Origin: Microdochium bolleyi
Lineage: Eukaryota > Ascomycota > Sordariomycetes > Xylariales > Microdochiaceae
Direction: 5' to 3'
Length of the DNA stretch: 64,000 nucleotides
NCBI GenBank assembly: GCA_001566295.1
Contig: KQ964259.1
Coordinates: forward strand, 124,001 to 188,000
This document shows, piece after piece, positions 44,689 through 55,996 of the stretch. A program made the translations under genes and the position numbers. Every line of letters starts with the position of its first letter. Positions within the stretch are counted from its first letter, which is position 1. The notes beneath the pieces are model-generated. The model was given only the letters and a program-made list of their open reading frames with translations. It was not told the origin of the DNA and searched no databases.

Positions 44689-46479
44689 ATTTGATTTGAT
44701 TTGATTCAGGCTTTCTGTCGTTGTTGTAGTTGCCCCATTGGGTGTACATAGAAGTTTCTGTATATTCTTTGTTTCTTTTCAACTGCCTGCGAAGCAAGCG
44801 GACAGTATATGCAAGTGTGTGTGTTTTGTACAAGATACATTGGATGAGAGAAGAAGAACAATCGGTATTCCCAGATGATTGCCCGGACGGGGATTTCTCG
44901 CGTACACCGCCACATGGCTTGCTATCAGATGGTGGTTGTCAGGAGTGTGGACCTCTATACGCGTGTGGTGATGCCGATCTCGCTCTGGGGACACGGAAGG
45001 GGGGACGTTGTTACCGGTGTGATTTCTGGAGAAGTACGGCTTTTTCGAAAAGTATATTTAGGTAAGGGAGGTAAGTAGATACAGCAGGAAGTCACCCGGC
45101 CTGTCTGTCTCCAGCACTTCAATCTTTATTGTGTATTTTATTTTATTTCATTTTTGGAGATGTAGAATTTTTCGCAGTCATCAATCACTCCTTCAGTCAA
45201 GGTTCAGCATGACCTGAAGAGCCTGTTCGGATTGGTCTGGAGATAATCAAGCGAAACATGCACACATACATTATCAAGTCAAGAATCACTAGTTGCAATT
45301 TAAGATGGCCTGCTCGTTTTCGCACTCGCATATGCCCCTAGCGTTACGAAAGCGAGACAAAGGAACAAGAGAAGGGGGAAAAAAAAAGAAAAGAAAGACG
45401 CCATCCTCTGCTGGTCCCAACGGCGGGATCGCCTTCAGGTTGGGGACAAGGTTTGGCACTACAGCACATCGAGAGTGTCCCTACCTTAAGGCAAGCGTAA
45501 GGTAAGTAAGGTAGGCATTGGCGCGCGCCGGCGGGTGCTCCCGCGGGCGGGCGGGCAGGCGAGCGGAGAAGAGGAGGTCCAAAGTGCCTGCAGCCTGCGT
45601 ACCTGCCCCTCTTCTACTCGGGAACGAACCTTTGAGTGTTGCGGTCCGATTGATTTTGTGCTATTGAGCTTCTCGTCTAGTGGGGGACGATGATGATGGC
45701 TGTGCAGGGATCAGCCTTTTGTCTGCGGTGGGCTTTCGTCATTTGCGCAGAGGTGTTTTGCTCATGCTGGTTCCACGGGCTGGATAGGATGGGGTGGGCG
45801 GAGATGAAGCCGGGCGGAGCGGAGTGGTGTTGCCTGTGCACCACACCACATCTCGCAACTAAATTCCCAAGTCGGACGTTAGCACGGGGGACGTTTGGCA
45901 GAAGCGGCCTGGACATCAGAAACTTTGGGATGCGACATGCACTACTGCTGCTGCTGCTGCCCTGCGGCGCCGACAATGGCGCCAGCACTCTGCTGACGAG
46001 ACGCCTTGCGATGAGATGAGACGGTGGTTGCGCGACGCATTCACGGGCAGTCGGTGCTTTGCCGGGCACAACTGCAATGATACGCTGACTTGCCGGTGTT
46101 GACGAGTTGCTGGCTCCTGGGTGAGGAGTCTACTTACTTACCCCCGCACGCCGCTGTTGGAGACGAGCGAGCCTCGGGTTCAGGGTTGTTGGAGACGGGT
46201 GCGCGCGCTGCAGATTTCGGGGTCCCGATAAAGAATAAGAACCCGAGGCAGGCTGGCATGCTCCACGGGAGGAGCGGCAGTCTGACAAGTCTGACAACGT
46301 CCCATTGTACAACCACCTCAGAATTCCTCCTGTCGTTGTTTTCAGTTCCAAGTTGTGCAGTTCCTGCCCTCCTTTCAAAAGCCTTTGATACCCCCTCCTC
46401 TGCGCAGCACAGCAGAACCGCCCCAACGATTGTGACAACACCCTCGGCAGTGCCGGCAACCACCCACAACCCACACAGC
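44689..46479. other. Intergenic region, GT90 to aldehyde dehydrogenase
   Basis: 1.8 kb with AT-rich parts (45110-45180), GTAAG/GGTAAGTAAGGTAGG-type repeats at 45485-45515 with related CTTACTTACC at 46130, a (TGC)n tract at 45942-45960, and a long pyrimidine/CA leader before the ATG. No gene supported. Confidence 0.5.
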
Positions 46480-48039
46480 ATGTCGGCCTACACCTCCCGC
46501 GAGGCCTTCGAGGACTCCTACAAGACGCTCTTCGCCACCTTTGCGTCTGGCCGCACAAAGTCCCTCGCCTGGCGCCGCTGGCAGCTCAAGCAGGCCTACT
46601 GGCTCGTCGAGGATAACGAGGACCGCATCAACGAGGCCCTGAAAAAGGACCTCAACCGCCACCGCTTCGAGTCCATGCTCGGCGACATCTCGGCCGTCAA
46701 GGGCGACGTCCTCGCCCACCTCAAGCACATCGACGAGTGGACCGCTGACGAGGCTCTCGATGCCGGCTTCCTCGCCCGCTACTTCACCGGCGGCAAGATC
46801 AGGAAGGACCCCCTGGGTGTCAGCCTCATCATCGGCGCATGGAACTTCCCCTTCGCCCTCGCGCTGCAGCCCATGATCGCCGCCATCACTGCCGGCTGCT
46901 GCGTCATGATCAAGCCTTCGGAGCTCGCCTCCGCCTCCCAGGACCTGCTCGCAGAGCTGATCCCCAAATACATGGACCAGTCGGCGGTGCGCATCGTTAC
47001 CGGCGGGCCCCAGGAGACCAGCTACATCCTCGAGAAGCGCTTCAACCACATCTTCTTCACGGGCTCTAGCAAGATTGCCAAGTTCGTCGCCGCCGCCGCC
47101 GCGAAACACCTCACCCCGACCGTCCTCGAGCTCGGCGGCCAGGGCCCCGGGATCGTGACCAAGAGCGCCGACATTGAGCTCGCGGCGAAGCGCATCACGT
47201 TTGCCAAGTTCCAGAACGCCGGGCAGATCTGCCTGAGCGTCAACCACGTCTTCGCCGAGCCCGAGATCGCCGACCAGCTCGTGGAGCGCATGAAGTACTG
47301 GAACGCGCAGTACCTCAGCAAGGGGAACGACGTCATGTGCCGCGTCGTCAACGACCGCAACTACGGCCGGCTGCAGGGCCTGCTGGACAAGACGTCGGGC
47401 AAGGTGGCGTACACGGGCGTGAGCGACCCGGCGAGCCGCTTCTTCCACCCGACCATTGTTGACAACGTGACCATGGACGACAGCCTGCTGTCCGAGGAGC
47501 TCTTTGGCCCCATCTGCCCCGTGATCCGGGCGTCGGTAGACGAGGCCGTCGCGAGCATCAACCGGCTGCCAGAGCCGCTGGCCATCTACATCTTTGGCAA
47601 GGACCAGCAGGTCATTGACGACATTATCCACCGCACGCTGTCGGGCGGCGTGACGGTCAACAACGTCTTCTTCCACGCGGGGATGCCGAGCGCGCCGTTC
47701 GGGGGCGTGGGGGACTCTGGGCAGGGCGCGTACCACGGCCGGCATGGGGTGGACGCGTTTGTGCACCGGCGGGCGGTGTCGCAGCCGCCGAGCTGGATCG
47801 ACCGGCTGATGGGGTTCATGTACGCGCCGTACGACGACAAGTACATTGGCTGGCTGGCGACCAAGGGCAAGGGCATCAAGCGCGGGACCACGCTCGAGGA
47901 CGAGGAGCGGGCGCTGGGGCAGACCGGGCTGGCGGGCAAGCTGCTGTCGTCGGGCGCGCTCGCGGTGGCGGTGGGCGCGGTCGGGTGGGCAGCGCTGACG
48001 GCGCAGGGCCAGAGCAGGGTCGCGGCGGCGTGGCGGTGA
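46480..48039 (+). CDS. HFD1: Class 3-type fatty aldehyde dehydrogenase, membrane-anchored
   Basis: 519 residues from MSAYTSREAFEDSY, intronless. NAD(P)-binding and catalytic motifs: PLGVSLIIGAWNFPFAL, IKPSELASASQDLL, FFTGSSKIAKFV, catalytic Glu in LELGGQGPGIV, catalytic Cys in NAGQICLSVNHVF, LPEPLAIYIFGKD, and PFGGVGDSGQGAYHGRHG. The C-terminus has a hydrophobic helix (GALAVAVGAVGWAALTA), a tail anchor as in ALDH3A2/yeast Hfd1, which oxidise long-chain aldehydes at the ER, peroxisome or lipid droplet. An open frame continues 130 codons upstream, but the family start and the CACAGCATGTC context favour 46480. Confidence 0.93.
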   Translation: MSAYTSREAFEDSYKTLFATFASGRTKSLAWRRWQLKQAYWLVEDNEDRINEALKKDLNRHRFESMLGDISAVKGDVLAHLKHIDEWTADEALDAGFLARYFTGGKIRKDPLGVSLIIGAWNFPFALALQPMIAAITAGCCVMIKPSELASASQDLLAELIPKYMDQSAVRIVTGGPQETSYILEKRFNHIFFTGSSKIAKFVAAAAAKHLTPTVLELGGQGPGIVTKSADIELAAKRITFAKFQNAGQICLSVNHVFAEPEIADQLVERMKYWNAQYLSKGNDVMCRVVNDRNYGRLQGLLDKTSGKVAYTGVSDPASRFFHPTIVDNVTMDDSLLSEELFGPICPVIRASVDEAVASINRLPEPLAIYIFGKDQQVIDDIIHRTLSGGVTVNNVFFHAGMPSAPFGGVGDSGQGAYHGRHGVDAFVHRRAVSQPPSWIDRLMGFMYAPYDDKYIGWLATKGKGIKRGTTLEDEERALGQTGLAGKLLSSGALAVAVGAVGWAALTAQGQSRVAAAWR

Positions 48040-48872
48040 TGGTGAGGGTAATTGGCAGCTGCTATGGAAGAGGCTATCTCGGGGGAGAAAAGAGAAAATG
48101 TAATGAGGTGGTAGTGTTGTGGTGACCTAGGAAGAAGAAAAGCGTGGTGGCTTCCGAGGTTGTGTCGTCTGGCCTGGTCCTTCCTCACGAGCATGCACAT
48201 CACTTCCACAGCGACCCTCATTTGAAAGCTGAATGCCGGATGGCCTCTGCATCTTCAGAAATATCTGGCCTTTTGAGCGACAGAAGCTCCCGTCGAGAAC
48301 CATGGACCTCTTCGCAAACTTGAATGTTGTCAAGGCCTCGATTGCCGTCCTTGGTGTTATCCTCCCTTTTAGTACCGAGCACGGCATCCCCACCCCACCA
48401 CGGGATATCTGCACTTGCTTGCCTTGCTCCGATCGTCAACAGCTTTCTTGACCAGATTGCACAGAGCACAATATCCGCTTCGTTGGCAAGCGTCACTGCT
48501 CGGCTCGTCCGATGGCCTGTCACAAATGGACCGAGCACCGAGACGCCCATACGCCAAGCAGCAACAACCGGGCAGGCAGCAGCTTCGTGTAGCCGCCATG
48601 AGTCCAACTGCCTTGGGCATATCGACCCGCCGCTTGGCCCTCACCCAACCCTATGCGTAGGAGTCCCGTCCCCCCATCGCCTGTCGCCATCTCAGCACCT
48701 CAGGTAGCGTCTCCTGTTCCTGGTCATGATCATCCCGGCCTGGCCGGGAGCACGACGGGCGGGGGCGTCTCCACCAAGCTGAACAGCAGGAGCAACAACC
48801 CGAAGCAAACGTAGCAACCTGGAAGCAATCCCGTCTTCATCGTCTCTCCGTAATGCTTGCCTCGCCCGCAAC
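48040..48872. other. Intergenic region upstream of NLR gene
   Basis: No gene recognised. A hydrophilic open frame on each strand has no family resemblance. Confidence 0.5.
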
Positions 48873-51800
48873 ATGGCACCAGTGCCCCCCCTAGACTGCG
48901 GCACCGAGTTCGACCTCGTCTCGCGCGATGGCGTCCCCTCGGCAGGCACCGCCCGCACGCACGCCGAGCGCATCGCCGAGCTGCGGCTGTGGCTCCAGCC
49001 CACCGACTACCTCTCGCCAGGCAGCGAGTTCCTCAAGCATCTTCACGCCCACGTCCCTGGCACCGGCTCGTGGATGATCCAGTCAGACCACTTCAGCTCC
49101 TGGGCACAGTACCACACGACTACGCCCTGCCTGCATCTCAAGGGCGTCGCCGGCAGCGGCAAGTCCGTCCTCGCCGCCAGCACCATCCGCCATCTGCAGC
49201 AGGCCTATCCCACAACTCCTGTTCTCTTCTTCTTCTTCCGCCAGATTGTCGACAAGAACCACAGCGCGAGCTACCTTGTCCGCGACTTTGCGGCTCAGCT
49301 TCTCCCCTACAGCCCCTCGCTCGTGACAGGCCTCGAGAGGCTCAGCCGCTCCGAGGCCGTGTCTGGCACCGAGCACCAAGAGCTATGGACGCTCGTGTCA
49401 CGTACATTACAGGAGATTCCCAAGGCATTCTGCGTGGCGGACGCGCTTGACGAGATGGATGAGGATGACTTTGACCTCATTGCTCGCCTGCTCAATCTGG
49501 TCAGCACGGAGGGCACCGGCATCAGGCTGCTGCTCACGAGTCGTCCGATTCCCAAGATTGAAGATGCCCTGCAAGGCTCCACTGTGCTTCGCGACAAGCT
49601 CGACGCGTCTCTTCTATATCCAGACGTTGCCAAGTACGTCACTGTCAGCATGGCTACTCTTGAACCCTCGCTTAGCCCGGAGACGGAAGATCGCGTCAGA
49701 GACACGATCTGCAACACCGCCAAGGGCCTGTTCTTGCACGCTCGTCTGATGACGGAGCACCTTACCGAGGGATTGCGCGACGGCCGCATCACCGAGGACC
49801 AGCTTCCCGAGAAGCTGGACAGGCTACCAGCCAGTCTCGTCGATGTGTACGAGCAACTGCTCGAAGAACATGCTCGCAGAAGCGCAGTCACCAGGCAACA
49901 GCAGGCAAACATCCTAAGCTGTGTCATACACGCGTTCCGCCCGCTCCGCTTGATCGAACTTGGTGCCTTGATTGCGCGCATGCGCGGCGACGACGATCTG
50001 AAGGAGGGCAAGCGTCTCGTCCGCGCGAGTTGTGGCCGGCTTCTGGAGATTCTGGAGGACGAGAGCGTCAGCGTGATTCACCACTCGTTCACCGAGTTTC
50101 TGCGCGACACGAATCGCGCAGCCGCACCTGGCTCTTTCCCGGTGCTCGACCCCAAGGTTGGGCATGCCATGCTCGTGATCCTGTATCTACAGTACCTCAA
50201 CGGCTGCCCACTTCTCGACACCGAAAAAGACCAACCAGGCACGGACAAGTTCGACGATTACGACGACACGCAGCTTCACGGGGATGAACGAGACCGGCGT
50301 GAAAAGGTCATCCAAGATCTGCGCCTGGAGCACCCTTTGCTTGGCGAAGCGCTGTCGCTGAAGCTCCACCTGGAGCAAGCGGATGTAGAGGATTCTGAAA
50401 TACTTGAAGGCTTGGACACCTGCCTCGTACCGGGCCAGCCCGCCTTCAGCATCCTCATCTATTCATGGTGGCATGGCCGCCTTTGCAGCTCCTTCAATCC
50501 GCTGCACCTGGCTATCGATCAAGGAATTGCCCAATATGCCATGCACCTCATTGCAAAACAGCCAGCTTGGGTAGATGTACAAGACGGTGATGGGAGGACG
50601 CCGCTTTCATACGCCGCTTCGAAGGGCCTGACCGATGTAGCCGCTGCCCTACTGTATGCTGGCGCAGACGGCACCTCGCGCGATCGTCTTGGCCTCTCCC
50701 CTCTGCACCATGCAGCTCGCACCGGGCATGCCGGGGTTGCAAAGCTGCTACTGGATAGTGGCGTGAATCCAATGATCGAAAAGACAAAAGACACGCCGTA
50801 CACTCTGCAGCTCCTCTCTCAACATGACAAAGGCGAAACGGCTTTGAAGTATGCCATGAGTAGTGGTAACGTCGAAGTTGTCAGCCTCTTCCTGCCGTTT
50901 GTCTCGCCCGAGGTGGCAAACAGGTGCTTACACTTGACCCGCGATCCTGAGAGCATAAAAGCGATCTTGCATACAGGTCACGCGTCTGTGGACTCGTTTT
51001 ACTACGGCAAGAGTCTACTTTTCAAGGCTGCTTCTGAGCAGGACATTGACACAATGCGTGTTCTCCTGGATCACGGCGCAGATCCAAACAAACGATGTTC
51101 AGAAGACCCAATTGATTTTGATACTGAGGAAGGGACAATCACCCTGGACGAGGTGTTTCCTCAGGGCCCTACACCGCTACATGCGGTTGCCGGCTGGAAG
51201 CTTTCACAGTCCATGGGTGACTTGTATGACGAATGTCTCGCCGCAGATTGTGCCCAATTGCTTCTGGACCATGGAGCCGATCTGCGTGCTACCACAAACA
51301 GCATTGAAACCTGGTATGGCCATGCGAAAGATTTGACAGCACTGCACTTCGCAGTGCAGGAGCAGTATACGGTTTTCAGCTCGTGGGAGACGGGCACAGA
51401 ACTCGAAGAGATCATCGCTCACAAGCTGCTTCGTGCTGGCGCCGACCCAAATGCCAGGACCAGCGAAGGAGGAACTCCGCTGTTCGTGGTAAACACACAA
51501 GTACCCGAGTTTGTTGACCTCCTGGTCAAGTATGGAGCCGATGTCAATGCAACAGCACACAATGGCAAGACACCACTACTCAGTCTTGCAGGTTGGAGAG
51601 GCTTGCAGGGTCTCCAGCCTCAGACACTACAAAGATTGCTTGACCATGGCGCTTCCGTCGACGCCACAGACAAGAACGGCAACACAGTCTGGCATGAGAT
51701 ATTCAGCAACTTTGGGAAGTACAATGAAAAAGCAGTGCCCTTCTTCAAGGCACTCTTGAGAGCGGGTGCCGATCCCAACGCCCCGAACAGCGATGGAACA

Positions 51801-54800
51801 AGGCCCTTGTTTATGCTCGATTCCAGCGCCCCCAGCGAGGCCCTTCTTCGTTTCCTTGTCGAGCACGGCCTTGACATCAGTGCCCCCAATGTCGACGGGG
51901 AGACCGTTCTGTGGCGGATAGTCGGCGGTTACTACTTTCCCGAAAAGACCTGGGATGTGGTTCGGCGTCTTGGTATCGATCCCATGATTCGGAATCACAG
52001 GGGCGAGACACTGCTTCACCTCTGGGCGAAGAAGTCGCTTCCACCTCAGTGGCTGCGGGTACTGCTGGAGGCCGGCATCGATCCAAATTTGGAAGCTCAG
52101 GATGGGATGACGCTCATACACCATCTTCTTGCAAGAGCGTCGGTTCGGCAAGAGACTTTTGAAAGCATCAATATCCTGGAGAAAGCTGGCATCTCACCTG
52201 CGCAATGCACAAAAGGAGGCCGCACGCCGCTTCACATCGCTAGCCAGAGAGACAAAGACAATGAGCACCTCAAGTCAGATACAGTAGACTGGATGACTGT
52301 TGTGCGGAGGAACGCGTTCTTTGGCAATCACGACGTCAACAGCCGCGATAAGGACGGCTGGACGCCGCTTCATCTGGCAGCTGCTACTTCAGAGTTCAAT
52401 GTGGGCAAGCTATTGAAGGCCGGAGCCGACCCGACGGCCATTGCACGGGATGGCATGTCAGCCTTACACGTGGCATGCAGGACGCGGCATGCAGGCGCCG
52501 CTGCTGTTCTTCTGCATGCGATTGCAAACAAGGGTGTTATTGAGGACTTCATCGATGTCCGTGACAAGCTTTCGGGTCGGACTGCATTGCACTTCGCGTG
52601 CTGGAGTGGCTGTGCTGATAGCGTGCGACTCCTGCTACAACATGGTGCTAGTCCTCTCGCCAGAGATACTGATGGGCGAGAACCTCTGCATCTCCTTGCC
52701 GAGCATTCCTGGGCTGATATGGAGATTTCTGCGCGGCGTTCAAATGGAGGGAAGGACTCCCCTCCTATGGAGGACAGCTGGGGGCCTGTACTGGCACCCC
52801 GTGAAGATTACATTGACGGCGCTGCCGAGATCGTTGCTGCATTGGTCGGGGCTGGCGCTGACCTTGATGCTGGGAAGGTTGCGCCGCATGAAACACCAAA
52901 GACTCCAGATGATGTTGCACGAGAGAGTGGCTACGGCAGCTTCCTGCTTGCGACCTCGCGACTCAGACGACGACAACTCGGCCAGCAGCCCGACGACGAT
53001 GTCATCTCTGACGCTGCGAGAGTGCTCTTGAGCCTAACCGACAGCACCCACATCCCGAGCGCGGTCTCTGAGCAGATCCAGCATGGCCACCCAGAAGCTG
53101 TCATCGATTTCGCCCGCGCTCGAGGCGATCTCTACGCTCTCAACAAGTACGGAAACAGCTCGGGCTTCCATGCCATGGCTTCGACTGGGCAGACACAATT
53201 GCTGAAACACTTCCAGAATGAGCTCAAACAAGTCGATAAGATTTGTGAGGAACGTCGGCGGGAGCAAATAGAAGCAAAGAGGAAAGAGGAGATCGAGAAA
53301 AGGGTTAGTGAGCAAAAGTCTGACACAGACGTGGACGAGCAGGCCGAAGCCGAGAAGAATGGTTCTCACAATGCCCAGCCTATTGACGACTGGGGTGTTG
53401 AAGGTCCAGGTACGCTTCTTGGTGCGGCATGCAGGCGGACTCCCCCGGATCTGTCCGTTGTCCGATTCCTGGTCGAAGACGTGGGCCTTGATATCAATGC
53501 TCATTCGCATGTCCGAGGCCTTGTGCACAAGCTAAAAAAGTCCACACCACTGCACATCCTCGCTTGTGGTCAGCGCTTCTGGCAGGTTGAAGCCCTCGAA
53601 TACCTCCTGCGCCGCGGAGCCGATATTAACGCCACGAACGATGAAGGTCTGTCGCCTCTTTTTGTGGCGATCTGTTGGGAGTACCCGTGCGGATTCTGGA
53701 GGGAGGAGACGGTGCGATGCCTTCTCCGGCATGGCGCTGATCCGAATTCAAAGGATCCGAAGTCTGAGTCTGTAGCACTTGCGATTTCGGATCACGTCGG
53801 GGTTACGCGCGCTCTGCTTGAGCACGGGGCGGACTTGCGCGAGGCGCCGGACGTTTTAGCCGCAGCAGTCGCGAACTGTGATGCTGACTTGGTCTCGCTT
53901 CTGCTCGGCGCCGGAGCTGACCCGGACGCTCGCACATCCGCCCAGGACGAACCGATGACCATGTTGTGCAGCAACGACCACGGCGAGAGTCACGGTTGTG
54001 GATTACCAGCACTGGAAGAATCGCCGCGGCTTATCCATGCCGCTGCAACCCGACTTTTGATCCCGCGTTATGACCAGAGTCGTGAGGAGCTGGAAGAACT
54101 AACAGCCCTCGTGGTAGAGGATCTGCTCAGTCATGGAGCAGACGTCAGTCTCACCTACGAGGATGGAAGTTCTGTGCTGCAAAGGATCGTAGAGGAGCAT
54201 GGCGTCATGTCTAGCTCCTTACGCACAGTGATCAGTTCGGACCTTGAGATAGAGAGGAGGGGATACGGTGGCCGCACTCCATTGTTGTCGGCATGTCTTC
54301 CACGCATCCCGCGCCACAGGTTTTGCTACTCACATGAGGAGAGGATGACGATCATTCATTTGGAGGCAGCCCAGGCGCTGCTCGATGCTGGCGCGGACGC
54401 GCAAGTCACGGATGACCAAGGCCGAGCACCGATCCACTGGATTTCCTCCACATCCACACCCTTGGACGATGCGCATCAGGATGCCTTCATCAGACTGCTT
54501 GACAAAAGTGGCACGCTGAGTGGTACGCGGGACAACGACGGCTACACACCTCTCCATCTTTGTCTGCTTGCTCGCCAAGACTGGGCTGTTCGGCGACTCA
54601 TAGAGTATGGTTTGTCGTGTCTGGAGGTGGACAGGGACGGCAATGGTCCCTTGCACCTTTTGGCGGGTAGTCTTGTCGAACTAGGTCGGGCCAGTCCAGC
54701 GAAGGAATTGTTCGAGACATTCATACGACTCGGAGCGGACATCAACGGACGCAACAGCCGTGGCGAAACACCGTTGTTCGTCTTCTTGTCAACATCATGC

Positions 54801-55145
54801 AAATCGTGTGACACTGGGCTGCTGCAGTACATCACCCATTGCAGTGTGCTCCCAGCGTTCCTCGATGCTGGCGCGGATCTACAGGCTGTCACCGACGAAG
54901 GATTGACAATGCTCCATGCCGTGGCGGGGCAGGAGCAGAGTGAACGCTATCGGAACTACGAGCAAGAGGACGATCTTGGCGAGGTCTTTGCCCGGCTTCT
55001 CGAGCTGGGGCTCGATCCGAGGAGAGAAGACAGCAAGATGCGCACTGCACTGGACCTGGCAGTGATGCGCGACTGGCGGGACATTGTAGACCAGTTTAGC
55101 GACGAGGGCAAGAAGCGGCTGCGGGAGCGCAAGGGGCAGGAGTGA
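48873..55145 (+). CDS. NACHT-ankyrin NLR-like protein, 2,090 residues, intronless
   Basis: A short N-terminal region (residues 1-75, with the WLQPTDY..H..GTGSWMIQS..FSSW pattern typical of fungal NACHT genes) precedes Walker A GVAGSGKS (91-98) and the Walker B-like AFCVADALDEMDEDD (185-199). LLLTSRPIP (sensor region) and VIHHSFTEFLRD (about 400, winged-helix end) follow. From about residue 530 to 2,080 come over 30 ankyrin repeats, many with canonical GxTPLHxAA and LLxxGADPN. Highly charged helical linker near 1455-1480 (EERRREQIEAKRKEE). NLR-like STAND ATPases of fungi sense non-self and trigger programmed cell death or signalling. No N-terminal effector domain (HET, patatin, PNP, amyloid) is visible, so it may signal through another protein or through its N-terminal 70 residues. 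Confidence 0.93.
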   Translation: MAPVPPLDCGTEFDLVSRDGVPSAGTARTHAERIAELRLWLQPTDYLSPGSEFLKHLHAHVPGTGSWMIQSDHFSSWAQYHTTTPCLHLKGVAGSGKSVLAASTIRHLQQAYPTTPVLFFFFRQIVDKNHSASYLVRDFAAQLLPYSPSLVTGLERLSRSEAVSGTEHQELWTLVSRTLQEIPKAFCVADALDEMDEDDFDLIARLLNLVSTEGTGIRLLLTSRPIPKIEDALQGSTVLRDKLDASLLYPDVAKYVTVSMATLEPSLSPETEDRVRDTICNTAKGLFLHARLMTEHLTEGLRDGRITEDQLPEKLDRLPASLVDVYEQLLEEHARRSAVTRQQQANILSCVIHAFRPLRLIELGALIARMRGDDDLKEGKRLVRASCGRLLEILEDESVSVIHHSFTEFLRDTNRAAAPGSFPVLDPKVGHAMLVILYLQYLNGCPLLDTEKDQPGTDKFDDYDDTQLHGDERDRREKVIQDLRLEHPLLGEALSLKLHLEQADVEDSEILEGLDTCLVPGQPAFSILIYSWWHGRLCSSFNPLHLAIDQGIAQYAMHLIAKQPAWVDVQDGDGRTPLSYAASKGLTDVAAALLYAGADGTSRDRLGLSPLHHAARTGHAGVAKLLLDSGVNPMIEKTKDTPYTLQLLSQHDKGETALKYAMSSGNVEVVSLFLPFVSPEVANRCLHLTRDPESIKAILHTGHASVDSFYYGKSLLFKAASEQDIDTMRVLLDHGADPNKRCSEDPIDFDTEEGTITLDEVFPQGPTPLHAVAGWKLSQSMGDLYDECLAADCAQLLLDHGADLRATTNSIETWYGHAKDLTALHFAVQEQYTVFSSWETGTELEEIIAHKLLRAGADPNARTSEGGTPLFVVNTQVPEFVDLLVKYGADVNATAHNGKTPLLSLAGWRGLQGLQPQTLQRLLDHGASVDATDKNGNTVWHEIFSNFGKYNEKAVPFFKALLRAGADPNAPNSDGTRPLFMLDSSAPSEALLRFLVEHGLDISAPNVDGETVLWRIVGGYYFPEKTWDVVRRLGIDPMIRNHRGETLLHLWAKKSLPPQWLRVLLEAGIDPNLEAQDGMTLIHHLLARASVRQETFESINILEKAGISPAQCTKGGRTPLHIASQRDKDNEHLKSDTVDWMTVVRRNAFFGNHDVNSRDKDGWTPLHLAAATSEFNVGKLLKAGADPTAIARDGMSALHVACRTRHAGAAAVLLHAIANKGVIEDFIDVRDKLSGRTALHFACWSGCADSVRLLLQHGASPLARDTDGREPLHLLAEHSWADMEISARRSNGGKDSPPMEDSWGPVLAPREDYIDGAAEIVAALVGAGADLDAGKVAPHETPKTPDDVARESGYGSFLLATSRLRRRQLGQQPDDDVISDAARVLLSLTDSTHIPSAVSEQIQHGHPEAVIDFARARGDLYALNKYGNSSGFHAMASTGQTQLLKHFQNELKQVDKICEERRREQIEAKRKEEIEKRVSEQKSDTDVDEQAEAEKNGSHNAQPIDDWGVEGPGTLLGAACRRTPPDLSVVRFLVEDVGLDINAHSHVRGLVHKLKKSTPLHILACGQRFWQVEALEYLLRRGADINATNDEGLSPLFVAICWEYPCGFWREETVRCLLRHGADPNSKDPKSESVALAISDHVGVTRALLEHGADLREAPDVLAAAVANCDADLVSLLLGAGADPDARTSAQDEPMTMLCSNDHGESHGCGLPALEESPRLIHAAATRLLIPRYDQSREELEELTALVVEDLLSHGADVSLTYEDGSSVLQRIVEEHGVMSSSLRTVISSDLEIERRGYGGRTPLLSACLPRIPRHRFCYSHEERMTIIHLEAAQALLDAGADAQVTDDQGRAPIHWISSTSTPLDDAHQDAFIRLLDKSGTLSGTRDNDGYTPLHLCLLARQDWAVRRLIEYGLSCLEVDRDGNGPLHLLAGSLVELGRASPAKELFETFIRLGADINGRNSRGETPLFVFLSTSCKSCDTGLLQYITHCSVLPAFLDAGADLQAVTDEGLTMLHAVAGQEQSERYRNYEQEDDLGEVFARLLELGLDPRREDSKMRTALDLAVMRDWRDIVDQFSDEGKKRLRERKGQE

Positions 55146-55996
55146 TGCGATTGGGGCGCGACAAGTGCCAGCCGCCCACGTGCTGATTGTCATCAGCCGT
55201 GACGGGGATAGTGCGGTATAGTCATCCTTGCTGTTGTCGAGGCTTGGGGACTCACCTCACGCGCGGCGAGCTTCCCTTTTTGTCCCACGGCGAACTCCAT
55301 CACAATCATCTCTGTAGTGGGCAAGCGTGTTGGAGATCACTGCCGGAGCGTAGCATCCCCTGAACTAGATCGAGAGGCCCATCCCCCACAACGGCACCTT
55401 CGCTGGACATGAACTGGCAAGGATATAAGTCACCGCTCCACCTCCCGGCCAATGGTGACACCAATGACTGAAGCCCCAAGACACCCGTGGTCCTTGGCGG
55501 AGGCCTTTGACCGCTGTCTAATATATGCAAGGTCTGAATATAGAAGGTCACTTTCGCCAGTCTTTCACGTGCCATTGTCGTCAATGCGAGCTGCCCGAAC
55601 TCAATGCATAAGGTACTCTTGAGTGCTTACGACAATATGATGGCCACGAGCCTAGTTGACTCCAACAAAATCATCACAAAGGCCCGGACAACCCCTGCGG
55701 TCTGCCGCCAAGACTCTGGGTTTTCGGTGCATGGTAGCTTATGCTATGTTCCTCCAGGCACAATGATCACCTCCACGTGTGCCGGGTCCGGTGGAGTACT
55801 GTAGAAGCGCGGCGATCGCACCCCAATGACACGGCCAAGCGTGTTGGAGCGATGAGCAGATGAATACAAGTTGATGGCCTCCTGTATGCCGTTCTGGTTT
55901 CTGACTGATCTTGCTCTGTGTGCGTGCTTCACTTGATATCTGCTCACACTGCCCAGAACATCCACCTCTCGTTCGTTCCCACCCAAAGTCACCAAC
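55146..55996. other. Intergenic region
   Basis: Between the NLR and EEP genes. No credible gene. Confidence 0.5.

Noticed and set aside
46375..47766. 463-residue minus-strand frame across the aldehyde dehydrogenase gene
   Set aside because: Antisense shadow; the sense strand has all catalytic motifs.
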